Assembly: GCA_003194525.1 (NCBI GenBank)
Contig: NBIV01000161.1
Location: 1-64,000, forward strand
Source of the DNA: Gracilariopsis chorda
Taxonomy: Eukaryota; Rhodophyta; Florideophyceae; Gracilariales; Gracilariaceae
Length of the DNA: 64,000 bases
Reading direction: 5' to 3'
Shown: piece by piece, positions 1 through 9,557 of the stretch
Layout: each line of letters opens with the position of its first letter
Numbering within the stretch: position 1 is the stretch's first letter
Notes under the pieces: generated by a model
Seen by the model: only the letters and a program-made list of their open reading frames with translations
What the model was told of the DNA's origin: nothing
Databases searched by the model: none
Made by a program: the position numbers and the translations under genes

Positions 1-94
1 GCGAGCGGACAACCTTCCTCCGCGACGCCGGGGTTGCGGGTTCGTCACCCAACCTCTGGGTTCCTCTCCTTGCCTCTGCCTGGAGGATCGTCTC

Positions 95-1654
95 ATGTTC
101 CAACCTTGGATGCCTCGGATGCCGCGAGTATCGCCGCCTGGAATTCCGCTCAAGCGATACCGATCACTGCGACCGCCGCCGGCTGGGTGTCACCATCGAC
201 ACTTTGGCCCGCAATTCCCGGAAGACGCTCTCCTCTTTTCGCGTGCGCCCTGGTTCCACCCACATGGGTTTCCGACTCGGACCTCATCAACTCCTATGTG
301 GAGGAGGGCGAGCTCCCAGGGGACTAGGCCGGGATTTGGTCGACTCCTTCGACTGGAGGACGCGTATCGCTGTAGAGCCACAGTTCCTCGCACGGAGCGC
401 ACCAGATATGGTTTTGAGACGCTGAATGAGGCCCGTGCCGGATGGCCAAGGGTCGCCTACGACCGTCTCGCCCGCGCGAGTTATCCGGATGAGCTGATAC
501 CAACGGAATACAGCTTTGACCTCTCGCGGTACCGTACCTACGGCGAAGTCTCATACTGCGAGAACCTTGCTGCCTACCAGCCATCTACACCGTTCCGGTC
601 CACTCCAATAGAAGCCGGGATGCTCCTCTGGAGGCGCCCAATTCTGCCTGCAGAGTTCCGATATCTTCGTCGTCCGAATCATCGCGGATCCTTCTTCGAC
701 CTACTCCGGTTTGAGCGAAAGGCGCCCTCCCGCTTCGGGTTCCTGGTACCATACCAAAATCTCGAGGTCGAGAGGCTCCGTCCATCCGCGATGCGCGGCC
801 GGTATGTACCTCTTCCCCATTGGTGGAGCAAGTTCGAAGTCCCGAGGGGATGCTTTGCGGAGATGCCTCCGTGCCTCAGCTACATCGGTTCACGATTAAT
901 CAACAATCCGGATTCCGGTTACTGGACTCTCTTCCTCGCCGAATGGGCTGCTCGCGTTGCCGCGTTTCTCCTCTGGGAGGTGTACGACAAGAACCGTCTG
1001 TGGTACATTCCTCCTCACCTACGCCAGGTTATCCGCCGATTGGATCTCTATATCCCTCTGGGATCCGAAGCCAATGTGGATGAGCTTCAGTGCCTTCTGA
1101 ACACCATCGATATGGTTAACTGGGATACAGTCCCAGCCTCCAACGTCCCTGACGGTGAGCCTTCCAGGCATGATCGCTCTCCAGGCCGGAGAAATCCAAA
1201 CGCTGGCAACTTCGTCTTCTATGACCCTTGGGAGGTATCCGTGACTTCACGGGCTCACGCGCTAGCGTTACGCGATGTACCACGCTCTGTTCCGCGAGGC
1301 CACCCGGTTGGGTTCATGTTTTCCGATGACTGGCACGGTTCCTACGAGGATGATCCAATGGTGGATGACGACCCCGATGAGGTGGAGGAGGCCGTAGCCC
1401 CGGTAACGGCGATGGTCGACGATCTCGACGGATCCGGCCAGCATGTGACTGCTCCAGATGGCTGGAATATGGCCGCCAGTGCGGCTGCTTCTCCGTCTAC
1501 CGCATCTCCGGTCCCCGTGGACCCTCAGGCCGTTGCCCTCAGGGCTCACCTCCAGTCCATTGGAGTGGTTGCGCCTTCCAACCTCACCAGCATGAGCGAG
1601 TTATTGGCTTTCGCTTCTGCGAGCTACCAACCGCCAACGAGCGGCTCATCCTAA
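95..1654 (+). CDS. Antisense ORF (aORF) of the gypsy element, 519 codons, function unknown
   Basis: A long open frame on the strand opposite to gag-pol, placed between the chromodomain and the left LTR. It matches no family I recognise and shows no signal peptide or membrane segment, so it is unlikely to be an envelope gene. The N-terminal 90 residues are Pro/Arg-rich, the middle (about 130-370) is rich in Trp, Tyr and Arg, and an acidic stretch near 445-460 precedes an Ala/Ser/Pro-rich tail. The exact start is not fixed; the first ATG is used. The middle part has a block-by-block counterpart in the same position and orientation of the second element (about 27.7-29.3 kb), including a shared P-P-x-L-x(3)-I-R-x-L segment followed by a Val-Asp/Asn-Trp segment. 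Antisense ORFs in this position are known in plant Tat-lineage gypsy elements such as Grande; any link to those is inference. Confidence 0.6.
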   Translation: MFQPWMPRMPRVSPPGIPLKRYRSLRPPPAGCHHRHFGPQFPEDALLFSRAPWFHPHGFPTRTSSTPMWRRASSQGTRPGFGRLLRLEDAYRCRATVPRTERTRYGFETLNEARAGWPRVAYDRLARASYPDELIPTEYSFDLSRYRTYGEVSYCENLAAYQPSTPFRSTPIEAGMLLWRRPILPAEFRYLRRPNHRGSFFDLLRFERKAPSRFGFLVPYQNLEVERLRPSAMRGRYVPLPHWWSKFEVPRGCFAEMPPCLSYIGSRLINNPDSGYWTLFLAEWAARVAAFLLWEVYDKNRLWYIPPHLRQVIRRLDLYIPLGSEANVDELQCLLNTIDMVNWDTVPASNVPDGEPSRHDRSPGRRNPNAGNFVFYDPWEVSVTSRAHALALRDVPRSVPRGHPVGFMFSDDWHGSYEDDPMVDDDPDEVEEAVAPVTAMVDDLDGSGQHVTAPDGWNMAASAAASPSTASPVPVDPQAVALRAHLQSIGVVAPSNLTSMSELLAFASASYQPPTSGSS

Positions 1655-1990
1655 GTCAGGATCCTGGACCGTGGCACACACACCTGATATAGGTTAGCGC
1701 TTAACGCTGCATAGCTTGTGGTAAACGACTTCCTTCTTCTATATCCGTATGTCCGGACTCTTCTTTTTCTTCTTCATAGCATCTTCATGCTGGACCGCTA
1801 GGCGGTATTCTTCATTAAACCGTTACTTCGGTCGGACCGCTAGGCGGTGTGACGTCCAATGACCATTGGTTTCCCTATCCAGTCCATTACTTCGTGTAAC
1901 CTTCTGTAGCCAGATCTTTTCCTGTGTCCTCTTCTCTTCGGAGACTTCTCTTCCGTCTTCGGAATCTTCTGCATAGTGCAGTGTATCGTC

Positions 1991-2335
1991 CTACCCAACC
2001 TGGGCCATGTCCAAAGTGGATGGGAGTGGGAACCGCGTCCGGCGGTGGTAGGTTATCACCTTGGAACGAGGAAGGTGCTGAATGGGCTCCCATGTGTCCT
2101 CTTCCGGGGGGTATCCGTACCATCGGATTTGGTAAAACCACACTCCTTTGCAGTCCAGAACATGATCCACGATGTGGTCAACGACAAACTCCTGGTCGTA
2201 CGTAGCCGGCTCCTGAACCGTCATGGCAGGGCTTAAGGGGAGAACCCTGTGAGGGGACTTGCCTGAAATTGGCGCGACCCTGCGGGCAAACTCAGTTTTC
2301 CTCGACGCTGCGAGTGCTGGGACTTGATACCGCAT
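1991..2335 (-). CDS. Chromodomain ORF of the gypsy element
   Basis: A 114-codon frame about 440 bases downstream of the pol stop. Residues about 45-105 form a chromodomain: a Tyr-Asp-x-Glu-Phe-Val-Val-Asp start, then an IRWYGYPPEEDTWEP core with the aromatic residues (Tyr, Trp, Trp) used to hold methyl-lysine in this fold. In known chromoviruses the chromodomain sits at the C-terminus of integrase and guides insertion to marked chromatin. Here it is a separate frame, so it would need splicing, read-through or internal initiation to be joined to pol, or it acts as a free protein. The homologous place in the element at 26.6-37.2 kb also holds a chromodomain relic after the integrase remains. 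Confidence 0.75.
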   Translation of the reverse strand: MRYQVPALAASRKTEFARRVAPISGKSPHRVLPLSPAMTVQEPATYDQEFVVDHIVDHVLDCKGVWFYQIRWYGYPPEEDTWEPIQHLPRSKVITYHRRTRFPLPSTLDMAQVG

Positions 2336-2773
2336 TGCGGTCTTTCCGCTTCCTAATCCTCTCCTTGTGGGGGGGCCTTCCGTTCTAACCGGATTCCCCT
2401 ATTGACTCGCAGCTCGCGAGCTCTTCTCCCACGCGACCCGTGCAACTCTGGTGAGTTTGACCGTTCACGGTGAGGGAGGCGGTTCACTACGGTTCCGACG
2501 CCAGGAGGCGGATTGCCATGCATCACACACTGTGATTGGCTGGCCGCTGGCGGCAAGTGTCGCGCGCGGTCTTTCCACGACGCGGGTCTTGACTGTACTC
2601 CTGACGCCGGCCGGCGGTATGTACGTGTACACCTTTCCACGGTTTGGAATTTCGGGCTTCGTCCGCGTGACAGTGGCGTCACAGTGTCCATTTGTGGGGC
2701 TCTGCGGTAACGCACGCAGTGTCAACCACACTCTCCGTGTCCGCGGTTGCTTTTCAGCTCACCACGAAACTGG

Positions 2774-5700
2774 TTACGACCGAGGTTGTATGTGCTCCGT
2801 GCTCGGAGATATCATTCGCCACATTAGTGACCACACCGAGTCCGGTTCACTACTTCCTCCTTCGCTACCCAGCGACTCGCTCGACAGGAGTGCATCCGGG
2901 TCCGCGGAGACGGCCTTCTCGCTTCGCGATGCGTTCAACTCCTCCCTGCTCCAGGGGTGCTCATCCGACCATGCCGTATTCCCGATGCGGGCTCGTCCAC
3001 TGTTCCCAACCTTCTTCCGTGCCGGGCTTACCACGCGTTCCGTGACGGCAGTACCCTTGCTCTGAAGGGCCTCGGTTAGCGCAGAGTGCGGCGCGAGGGA
3101 ACTCGCTCGCGAAGCCGTATGAAACGGGACACCGTCCGACGCCGGAGCTTCCTTCCGCGATGGCGCGATCGATTCCCGTCCCTCCCCCTCCTTAGGTGAG
3201 AGGGCGGTGGGTTCAGGCTGAAGGACCTCCGTGGGCGGAGTAACGGTTAGGCGTTTGGGGTCAAGCGTGCGTTGCACGATACGCGCGGCGCGCTCAACCG
3301 GTTGATCGGCAATCGGAAGATCCGAGAGTCCCCGTTCCGGGTGCGGTAAGACGGGTGGACGGGACGGAAGCAGATTATCCGTTGGCGGAGTTACGAGGTC
3401 ATCCTCCGGGATTGTCACGAGCGGTGATGAGCCCTCAGGGGGCGCAGGCGCGTGGGCTACGCGGTCGCGTGAGACGCGTTCGAACTGGTTATCGATGTCC
3501 AGTACGACTGTGTCGTCGGCGACGGAAACCACCCGATAGGGTCCATTCACTATCGGTGACAACTTGTGGCGCTTCTCCTTTTCGGGATTATAATATTCCT
3601 TTCGCAGGAAGACAGAATCCCCTTCCGAGACCTGGGGTATCGGGGTACGAATCTTCGCGTCGAAGTTCTGTTTGTATGCCTCCTGGGCTTTTCCCATAGC
3701 CTTTCGGGCGGTAGGGACCATGTTCTTCAACCATTCCTTCCAGGAATCTCGATATAACCTTGGTAAAGGGTACCCCGAGACGTTCGGTTGCGCTTCAATA
3801 GCCATGGGTGGCGGAATCCGAGACAGGACCAGCTCAAATGGAGCGAGGGTCGTGACCCGGTGTACCTGGGTGTTATACGCGTACGTAATAGCGTCCGTGT
3901 ACAAGTCCCATTCCATGGGGTGATCCGCGACATACGCGCGCAGTGCGTTGAGCATAGTACGATTGAATCGTTCCACTTGTCCGTTACACTGCGGGTGGTA
4001 GGTGGTAGTAAACATATTCTTGATTCCCAAGATTCTACATACGTCCTGAAAGAAATTTGAGGTAAATTGAGATCCGTTGTCGGAGAGTAGATGTACCGGC
4101 GGGCCGTAAGTAAAGACCCAGTGGGTTACGAACGCACGCGCAACCACGTCCGCGGTAATCCGTTTAAGCGGTACTGTTCTCACCAACTTTGAGAAGCGGT
4201 CAGTAATGACGAGGAGATACTTGTAACCACGTTTGGTTTTGACAAGCTCGCCCAAGATATCAATAGCGACATATTCGAGTGGCGCCCGTGCCGGGAATAG
4301 TGTTAACTTCTTCGAGTACTTCCGAAGTTTCACATTATTCTTCGCACATTCCACGCACGAGCGGCGAACTGCATAGCAGTCAAATGCCATAGCAGGCCAA
4401 TAGAAGTCCCTGCGAAGGGTCAGGCATAGTTTCCTCCCGCCGGGATGTGCACCCAACTTCGCGTAATGCGATAGATGCAAGACGCGCTGCTGCAGCGTGT
4501 GAGGTACAACGATCTGTGGGGCCCGTGTCAGCGACCTGACTAGGTAGCCTCGATCGTTCACCGCAAAGGGTATCTGTGCGCCCCCGTTAAGACGGGCACG
4601 AATCTGGGCACAGAAAGGATCCTGCTGTTGTTCACGGATCATTTCCTCAGAGGATATGGGAACAACCTGGCCATCCGGAGGATCCGTAGGGCTTGCAGCC
4701 AGAATATCATCACAGATGTCATCCCCATTCACGTCTGGGTCGTCTTCTTCCGTTCCCTCCGGGGATTGTGCCATGAAACATGGTATTTCCAGATCGTCGA
4801 CCGGTTCGGTTTCCGCTGATGTTCCTAAGCGCGATAGGGCGTCAGCCTGAGTATTCAGGGATCCCTTCTTGTAGAGGACATCAAATGTAAATTCCGAGAG
4901 TCGGAGACGCCAACGCATGAGGCGGCCCGACGGTTCTCGAATTTCGAGTAGCCAACGGAGAGCCGAGTGATCGGTGTGAACCTTGAAATGGTTACCCATA
5001 AGGTATGGGCGAAGCGTTGCCAACGCCCAAACAACAGCAAGACACTCCTTCTCGGACACCGAGTAGTTGCGCTCGTGAACGTTCAACGAACGTGACCAAT
5101 ATCCGATCGGATGTCTTTCTCCTTCTTCCGTGACTTGAAACAACGCACAACCCACCTGGTGGGCACTTGAGTCAGTATCCACTTCGAAGGGTAAGTCCGG
5201 GTGCGGTAAGGCCAGAACTGGCGGGGACGTTACAGCGTCGACAAGAGACGAGAATGCTGACGACTCAGCCTCGTCAAAGACGTCCAGTTCGGTGGTTTGT
5301 CCTTTCCGGAGGAGTGCGTTAAGCGGTGCTGACAAGTCGGCGAAGTTCGGGACGAATCGGCGATATACATTGCAAAGTCCTAGGAAGGATCGAAGCTCCG
5401 TTTGATTAGTCGGATGTTTCGCCTCTCGAAGTGATTTCACTCTTGCTTCATCGATTGAAAGCTGTCCGGGGCGGATGATGTGCCCCAGATATTTTACCGA
5501 ATCGGCGCAGAACTCACACTTTCCCAGCTTCAGGGTGATGCCCGCGTTGCGGAGCACTGTCAAGACTTCCCGGACATGGGACAGGTGATCGTCCAAGTTA
5601 TTGGAGAACACTATAATGTCGTCCAAGTATACCAGACAGCTGGTCCATTTGAACCTCGCCAAGAGGATATCGATTGCCTGTTGGAATGTAGCTGGGGCAT

Positions 5701-7330
5701 TCGTTAGTCCAAACGGCATTCGCTTAAAGCGATATAGTCCTTGATGGCACACAAACGCGGTCTTATCACGATCTTCTTTCCTAATAGGGACCTGCCAGTA
5801 TCCCGAATTGGCATCAAGGGTAGTGAACACCGTGGCGCTCCCCAGGGAGTCAATGTACTCGTCCATTCGTGGAATCGGATAGACGTCCTTGACGGTAACC
5901 GCATTCAGGCGGCGGTAATCCACACAGAAACGCCATGATCCATCCGCTTTCGGAACAAGGACAACAGGAGAAGCCCAAGTGGATTGTGCTGCTTCGATAA
6001 CTCCAGCTCGCAGCATCTTCTCCACCTGAGATTTCTCTTCCCCCCTTGCTTTAGGGTCTGCCCGATACGGGTGCTGTGCAATAGGCCGTGTATCCGGCAA
6101 CAAATCAATCCGATGTTCGGTTACCCCTATCGTCTCCAGGGAACCGTCCCACATGGCGGTAAAGTCCCTGAGCATGTCACGAAACTTCTCACGATGAGAT
6201 TCATTAATGTGATCCAGGTCCAACTTATCTAAACCCTGTTCTGGGTCTAACGCAGTATCTGCCGATGCTGAAGTCGTGCTCCTCTGAGCTTCTTCGACAG
6301 TCGAATCTGAACTTTCCCGGGCGGGATCCAACGGAACGAACGGGACCCCCTCCCCCTCCTTAGGGTCTTGTATTCCGAGAACGTCGGATATCGGAATCTT
6401 TGTAGGAAGGGTAGCCAACGGATGCGGAAGCATGTTGCCCGGGACCTGGTTTTTAACCAACCACTGGGTGGTAGTTCCGAGGTTAGCAACGAGAACCTTA
6501 AAGCGTTTGTCCGGCTCGACGGATACGATCCCATTTGCTAATGCGAGACGGTGCTGTTCGTAGAGCGAGGGGAGCGGTTGAACAACCTGCAACCCGTGGT
6601 GTTTGGATGTTACCGAGACCCACACCTGAGATTCCTTCGGGATCGAAACTGGTTCCGCGACGCGAATCTTCGTAGATGCTCGATCCACATTGGACGCTTC
6701 CTGAGCAGCAGGTAAAGGTACCCATTTACGGGAGGCGTGTCGCAAGGGCTTCCGTACAATCGGGATGGTCGAACCGTTAGCCAATTCCACGGATCTGGAG
6801 CGATGGCGGATAGCTTCCACGAAGCGGTCACAGAAATCACAACCGAGGATGACCGGTGCAGCAAGAGAATCGCATACGATGAAGTCCAACTTCACCATGT
6901 AGGTGCCTAGTCTGAGTACCAGAGGAATTGTTCCAAGAGTCTGGAGCGGGTTGTTATTAGCGTCCGCCAGATCCAGACTTGGACCAATGCGAATGCATTT
7001 CCGCATGGCTGGTGGAATAATCCCGATATTGATCAGGTTCGGAGCGGCACCTGTATCCAGGACAGATAACTGATGAACCATGAACTGGTTAGAGAGACCG
7101 AGGTCACTATAAACTTTATAGTTCCTCTTGGCCATTACCAAAACTCGATCCGGGATGCGGAGGTTACGGGACCGTATCCACGGACGACGCAGAGCCACTA
7201 AGTGGTCCGAGCTCACGTCTTCTTGAGCCAGTTTCCTCGTAAGGATTTTGGCAGGGGAGCGAAGCGGTGGCGCCTCAGGCGTCTTCAACTTCGGCTTGGA
7301 AGACACCCCTCCCGTGGGGGAGACTCCCAA
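2774..7330 (-). CDS. pol: Gypsy pol polyprotein (protease, RT, RNase H, integrase)
   Basis: An open frame of 1518 codons. A retropepsin-type protease has its LDTGAAPN motif at residues 91-98. Reverse transcriptase follows from about 400 to 640, with RFCVDYRRLN near 467, the FGLTNAPATFQ block at 540-550 and the catalytic YLDD at 568-571. RNase H begins near 690 with its VDTDSSA motif. Integrase shows an HHCC-type zinc finger, the VAIDILG and LLSDNGSQF catalytic strands and a later Glu in NGQVERFNR. About 250 residues of Pro/Ser/Glu-rich tail follow integrase. The frame differs from that of gag and starts about 100 bases after the gag stop, so pol must be expressed by frameshift, reinitiation or a spliced message. 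The enzyme copies element RNA into DNA and inserts it. Confidence 0.93.
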   Translation of the reverse strand: MGVSPTGGVSSKPKLKTPEAPPLRSPAKILTRKLAQEDVSSDHLVALRRPWIRSRNLRIPDRVLVMAKRNYKVYSDLGLSNQFMVHQLSVLDTGAAPNLINIGIIPPAMRKCIRIGPSLDLADANNNPLQTLGTIPLVLRLGTYMVKLDFIVCDSLAAPVILGCDFCDRFVEAIRHRSRSVELANGSTIPIVRKPLRHASRKWVPLPAAQEASNVDRASTKIRVAEPVSIPKESQVWVSVTSKHHGLQVVQPLPSLYEQHRLALANGIVSVEPDKRFKVLVANLGTTTQWLVKNQVPGNMLPHPLATLPTKIPISDVLGIQDPKEGEGVPFVPLDPARESSDSTVEEAQRSTTSASADTALDPEQGLDKLDLDHINESHREKFRDMLRDFTAMWDGSLETIGVTEHRIDLLPDTRPIAQHPYRADPKARGEEKSQVEKMLRAGVIEAAQSTWASPVVLVPKADGSWRFCVDYRRLNAVTVKDVYPIPRMDEYIDSLGSATVFTTLDANSGYWQVPIRKEDRDKTAFVCHQGLYRFKRMPFGLTNAPATFQQAIDILLARFKWTSCLVYLDDIIVFSNNLDDHLSHVREVLTVLRNAGITLKLGKCEFCADSVKYLGHIIRPGQLSIDEARVKSLREAKHPTNQTELRSFLGLCNVYRRFVPNFADLSAPLNALLRKGQTTELDVFDEAESSAFSSLVDAVTSPPVLALPHPDLPFEVDTDSSAHQVGCALFQVTEEGERHPIGYWSRSLNVHERNYSVSEKECLAVVWALATLRPYLMGNHFKVHTDHSALRWLLEIREPSGRLMRWRLRLSEFTFDVLYKKGSLNTQADALSRLGTSAETEPVDDLEIPCFMAQSPEGTEEDDPDVNGDDICDDILAASPTDPPDGQVVPISSEEMIREQQQDPFCAQIRARLNGGAQIPFAVNDRGYLVRSLTRAPQIVVPHTLQQRVLHLSHYAKLGAHPGGRKLCLTLRRDFYWPAMAFDCYAVRRSCVECAKNNVKLRKYSKKLTLFPARAPLEYVAIDILGELVKTKRGYKYLLVITDRFSKLVRTVPLKRITADVVARAFVTHWVFTYGPPVHLLSDNGSQFTSNFFQDVCRILGIKNMFTTTYHPQCNGQVERFNRTMLNALRAYVADHPMEWDLYTDAITYAYNTQVHRVTTLAPFELVLSRIPPPMAIEAQPNVSGYPLPRLYRDSWKEWLKNMVPTARKAMGKAQEAYKQNFDAKIRTPIPQVSEGDSVFLRKEYYNPEKEKRHKLSPIVNGPYRVVSVADDTVVLDIDNQFERVSRDRVAHAPAPPEGSSPLVTIPEDDLVTPPTDNLLPSRPPVLPHPERGLSDLPIADQPVERAARIVQRTLDPKRLTVTPPTEVLQPEPTALSPKEGEGRESIAPSRKEAPASDGVPFHTASRASSLAPHSALTEALQSKGTAVTERVVSPARKKVGNSGRARIGNTAWSDEHPWSREELNASRSEKAVSADPDALLSSESLGSEGGSSEPDSVWSLMWRMISPSTEHIQPRS

Positions 7331-7430
7331 GATTAGTTTTTCGGGACCGAATCGACCGCTGGGTGCGGCTGAGCCCGTTCCGAAAGGTTTGGGTTGTTAC
7401 CGTTCGCGGTTTTCGCGGCTTCTCGAGCTT

Positions 7431-9557
7431 CTAATTGCGGACCGCAGCCTTTGCGTCTTCATACGAATTACTCGGGACACGAGCCTTATGCTCCGGTGGG
7501 AGATTCTCATAATTTCCCACGATCTTCCACATCTCGCGAATGGGGAGGGTACACTGCGACGCAGTATGACCTTCAAGGTAACAAATGTAGCAAATCAGCG
7601 GTGCTGAACGTGTTCCGGTGGCGTGGGACATCATTCCGCGGTGCTGAGGGTGTTGTGGTTGTAATGCTAGTTGCTTCGGGTTGGACCATCCCGGGCGGGA
7701 GTGTCTTGTGGCGCTCGACGCGTAGGCTAGCGGGGCTGGGGGAACCCGACCGGGGTTTGCGTAAAAGGCCGGATCTACCACGGGGGGTGTAACCGTGGAC
7801 GGCAGTTCCGAGGTTGCCAACGACTGTTCAAGACTGCCAAGATACTGGATGTTATCCGCAAATCCGGAAGGTGGTCCCGGGTTAGGGAGAGATGCCGAGG
7901 AAGTCCCGTTCTCGACGAAGAGAGCCTTCGACGACAGACGTCTCGGGTCTCTCGCTCTGAGGGTGTCACCCTCAGCCTGCGCGTACTGGACCAGTTCCAG
8001 ATACGTCGCCTTGCGCTTCTCTTCCCTGTAGCGGGACACCAGTGCCCTGATACCAGGATCTAAACCATCCACCAGCATGGAGCAACGCTCAAAAGCGGTA
8101 AACACATTTTCGAAACGATGAAACGCTTTATTCAAGCGAGTTGAATACGACGTTTCCGTTTCACCAGGCTTCTGTTTCGTATCGCGAACCGCCACGATGG
8201 CTTGACTGATTGCAGTTCCCGTCGCGTACGACCTGAGCAGGTAGTGTACAGCCTCGGGCCAGCACGTAACACCTCCTTCTGAGGCCCTGGACGAACCCCT
8301 GACCGAGTTGTACTGATCTTCAGCCATTCCTGAAAGAAAGTAGGGCAACGCAACGTATGCCTGCGCCTCACTCATTTCGAGTACGTCTGCTTCCTGCACA
8401 AAGCGGGCCAGAAAATCCAACACGAGGATCGGATCTTCACCGGAGAACTTCTGCTTAAGCATCGTCACATTCATACGACGTATGAGATCCTTCACCCGAC
8501 CGGTGTCTCTCGAACTTCGAGTGCCCGAAGAGTCTTCCAATCGGTAATAACGATAGGACAACAGCTTCCTGTAAAGGGGATTCGTCAGTTTCAATTCCTT
8601 CAAGCCGAGATGACGGCGACCTTTCTCCCGCGCACGGATTGCTCCATGGGAGGTGTAGGTAGCCCTCGAACTAGGTTCTTCTCCGCGACGGCGGCCTCTC
8701 CCTTCACGCGATGATCTCGAAGGCGAGCTACTCGAACTTGTTTCCGAGTCGGAACTTGACGAAACTTCATAACGATGAACTCTCTTTCCAGGGTGACGGG
8801 GGAGGTGACTGGAGCGGTGTTGGGTTGAGATGACCTTCACTTCCTCCTGTCTCGGAGCGTTCAGGTCTTCTCTGAGCAACGCTTCCAGCGTGTCCATACG
8901 TCCGGTTACCCGCATCATATGGGTTTTAACTTCCTCCACGAACTCCCGATATCCTTCTACGAAGGCAGCCGGAGTACCCAGACACTCCAGAATGGAATTC
9001 ACATCAGCTCTCAGGAGACGAATATCTGCCGAATAATCCCGAGCCAGGGAGTCACTCCATCGCCGTTCCAACTCGGTAACTTGCTGCGAGAGGGAGGCGT
9101 GGGCCACATTGGCAATGTCGATTCTCGACTCGAGGAGATGGTACTTAGGCGACCCGGGTCTCGGGGGGACAGCCGACGGCGTTTCGACCACCGGAGGTGG
9201 CGTAGTGGCCACAGCTGTCACGGCTCGAGGCACCGAGGTTGCCGATGGGATTCCTTGGGATTCCAGACCGACGGCATCGGTAAGTAGTTGTTCCGGAACG
9301 GACCTTCGTGATCTCGCCGCTGCGGCGTTCCGTTGCGGACCATTCCTGGGGGAACTCGGAGCTGTGGGCAGCATACTGCAGATAGCCGTCCACGGCTTAC
9401 TTGACCAGTCCCACGGCTTGGGAATCTCAACGAATGAGCAAAAAGGGATAAAAGGGAAAAGGGGAAGCGGACTTCCGACAGGCCGGATTGAAAGCCAAAC
9501 CCGTTCTAGGTCGGGAGACCACTTGTGGTGCAATCCCGGTGTGGGAAAGGCACCCAA
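7431..9557 (-). CDS. gag: Gypsy gag polyprotein with CCHC zinc knuckle
   Basis: A 708-codon frame preceding pol. Near its C-terminus (from residue 656) is a zinc knuckle, C-x2-C-x4-H-x4-C (CYICYLEGHTASQC), the nucleocapsid signature for RNA packaging. The middle carries a Ser/Arg/Glu-rich low-complexity tract and then a capsid-like helical region with an FSGEDPILVLDFLARF segment that is shared in form with the other gypsy gags here. The first ATG (9557) lies inside the LTR upstream of the primer-binding site, so translation more plausibly begins at Met62 (about 9374), giving about 647 residues. Gag forms the particle in which reverse transcription takes place. Confidence 0.85.
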   Translation of the reverse strand: MGAFPTPGLHHKWSPDLERVWLSIRPVGSPLPLFPFIPFCSFVEIPKPWDWSSKPWTAICSMLPTAPSSPRNGPQRNAAAARSRRSVPEQLLTDAVGLESQGIPSATSVPRAVTAVATTPPPVVETPSAVPPRPGSPKYHLLESRIDIANVAHASLSQQVTELERRWSDSLARDYSADIRLLRADVNSILECLGTPAAFVEGYREFVEEVKTHMMRVTGRMDTLEALLREDLNAPRQEEVKVISTQHRSSHLPRHPGKRVHRYEVSSSSDSETSSSSSPSRSSREGRGRRRGEEPSSRATYTSHGAIRAREKGRRHLGLKELKLTNPLYRKLLSYRYYRLEDSSGTRSSRDTGRVKDLIRRMNVTMLKQKFSGEDPILVLDFLARFVQEADVLEMSEAQAYVALPYFLSGMAEDQYNSVRGSSRASEGGVTCWPEAVHYLLRSYATGTAISQAIVAVRDTKQKPGETETSYSTRLNKAFHRFENVFTAFERCSMLVDGLDPGIRALVSRYREEKRKATYLELVQYAQAEGDTLRARDPRRLSSKALFVENGTSSASLPNPGPPSGFADNIQYLGSLEQSLATSELPSTVTPPVVDPAFYANPGRVPPAPLAYASSATRHSRPGWSNPKQLALQPQHPQHRGMMSHATGTRSAPLICYICYLEGHTASQCTLPIREMWKIVGNYENLPPEHKARVPSNSYEDAKAAVRN
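9504..9521 (-). promoter_or_regulatory. Primer-binding site of the first gypsy element
   Basis: On the minus strand the sequence starts TGGTCTCCCGACCTAG two bases after the LTR end. Beginning with TGG it could pair with a tRNA 3' CCA end. The element at 26.6-37.2 kb has the same site in the same place with one base different (TGGTCTCCCGATCTAG), also two bases from its LTR. The primer tRNA was not identified. Confidence 0.6.

Noticed and set aside
2451-3065. 204-codon plus-strand frame
   Set aside because: It overlaps the C-terminal tail of pol and the spacer after it; no domain is seen and composition explains it.
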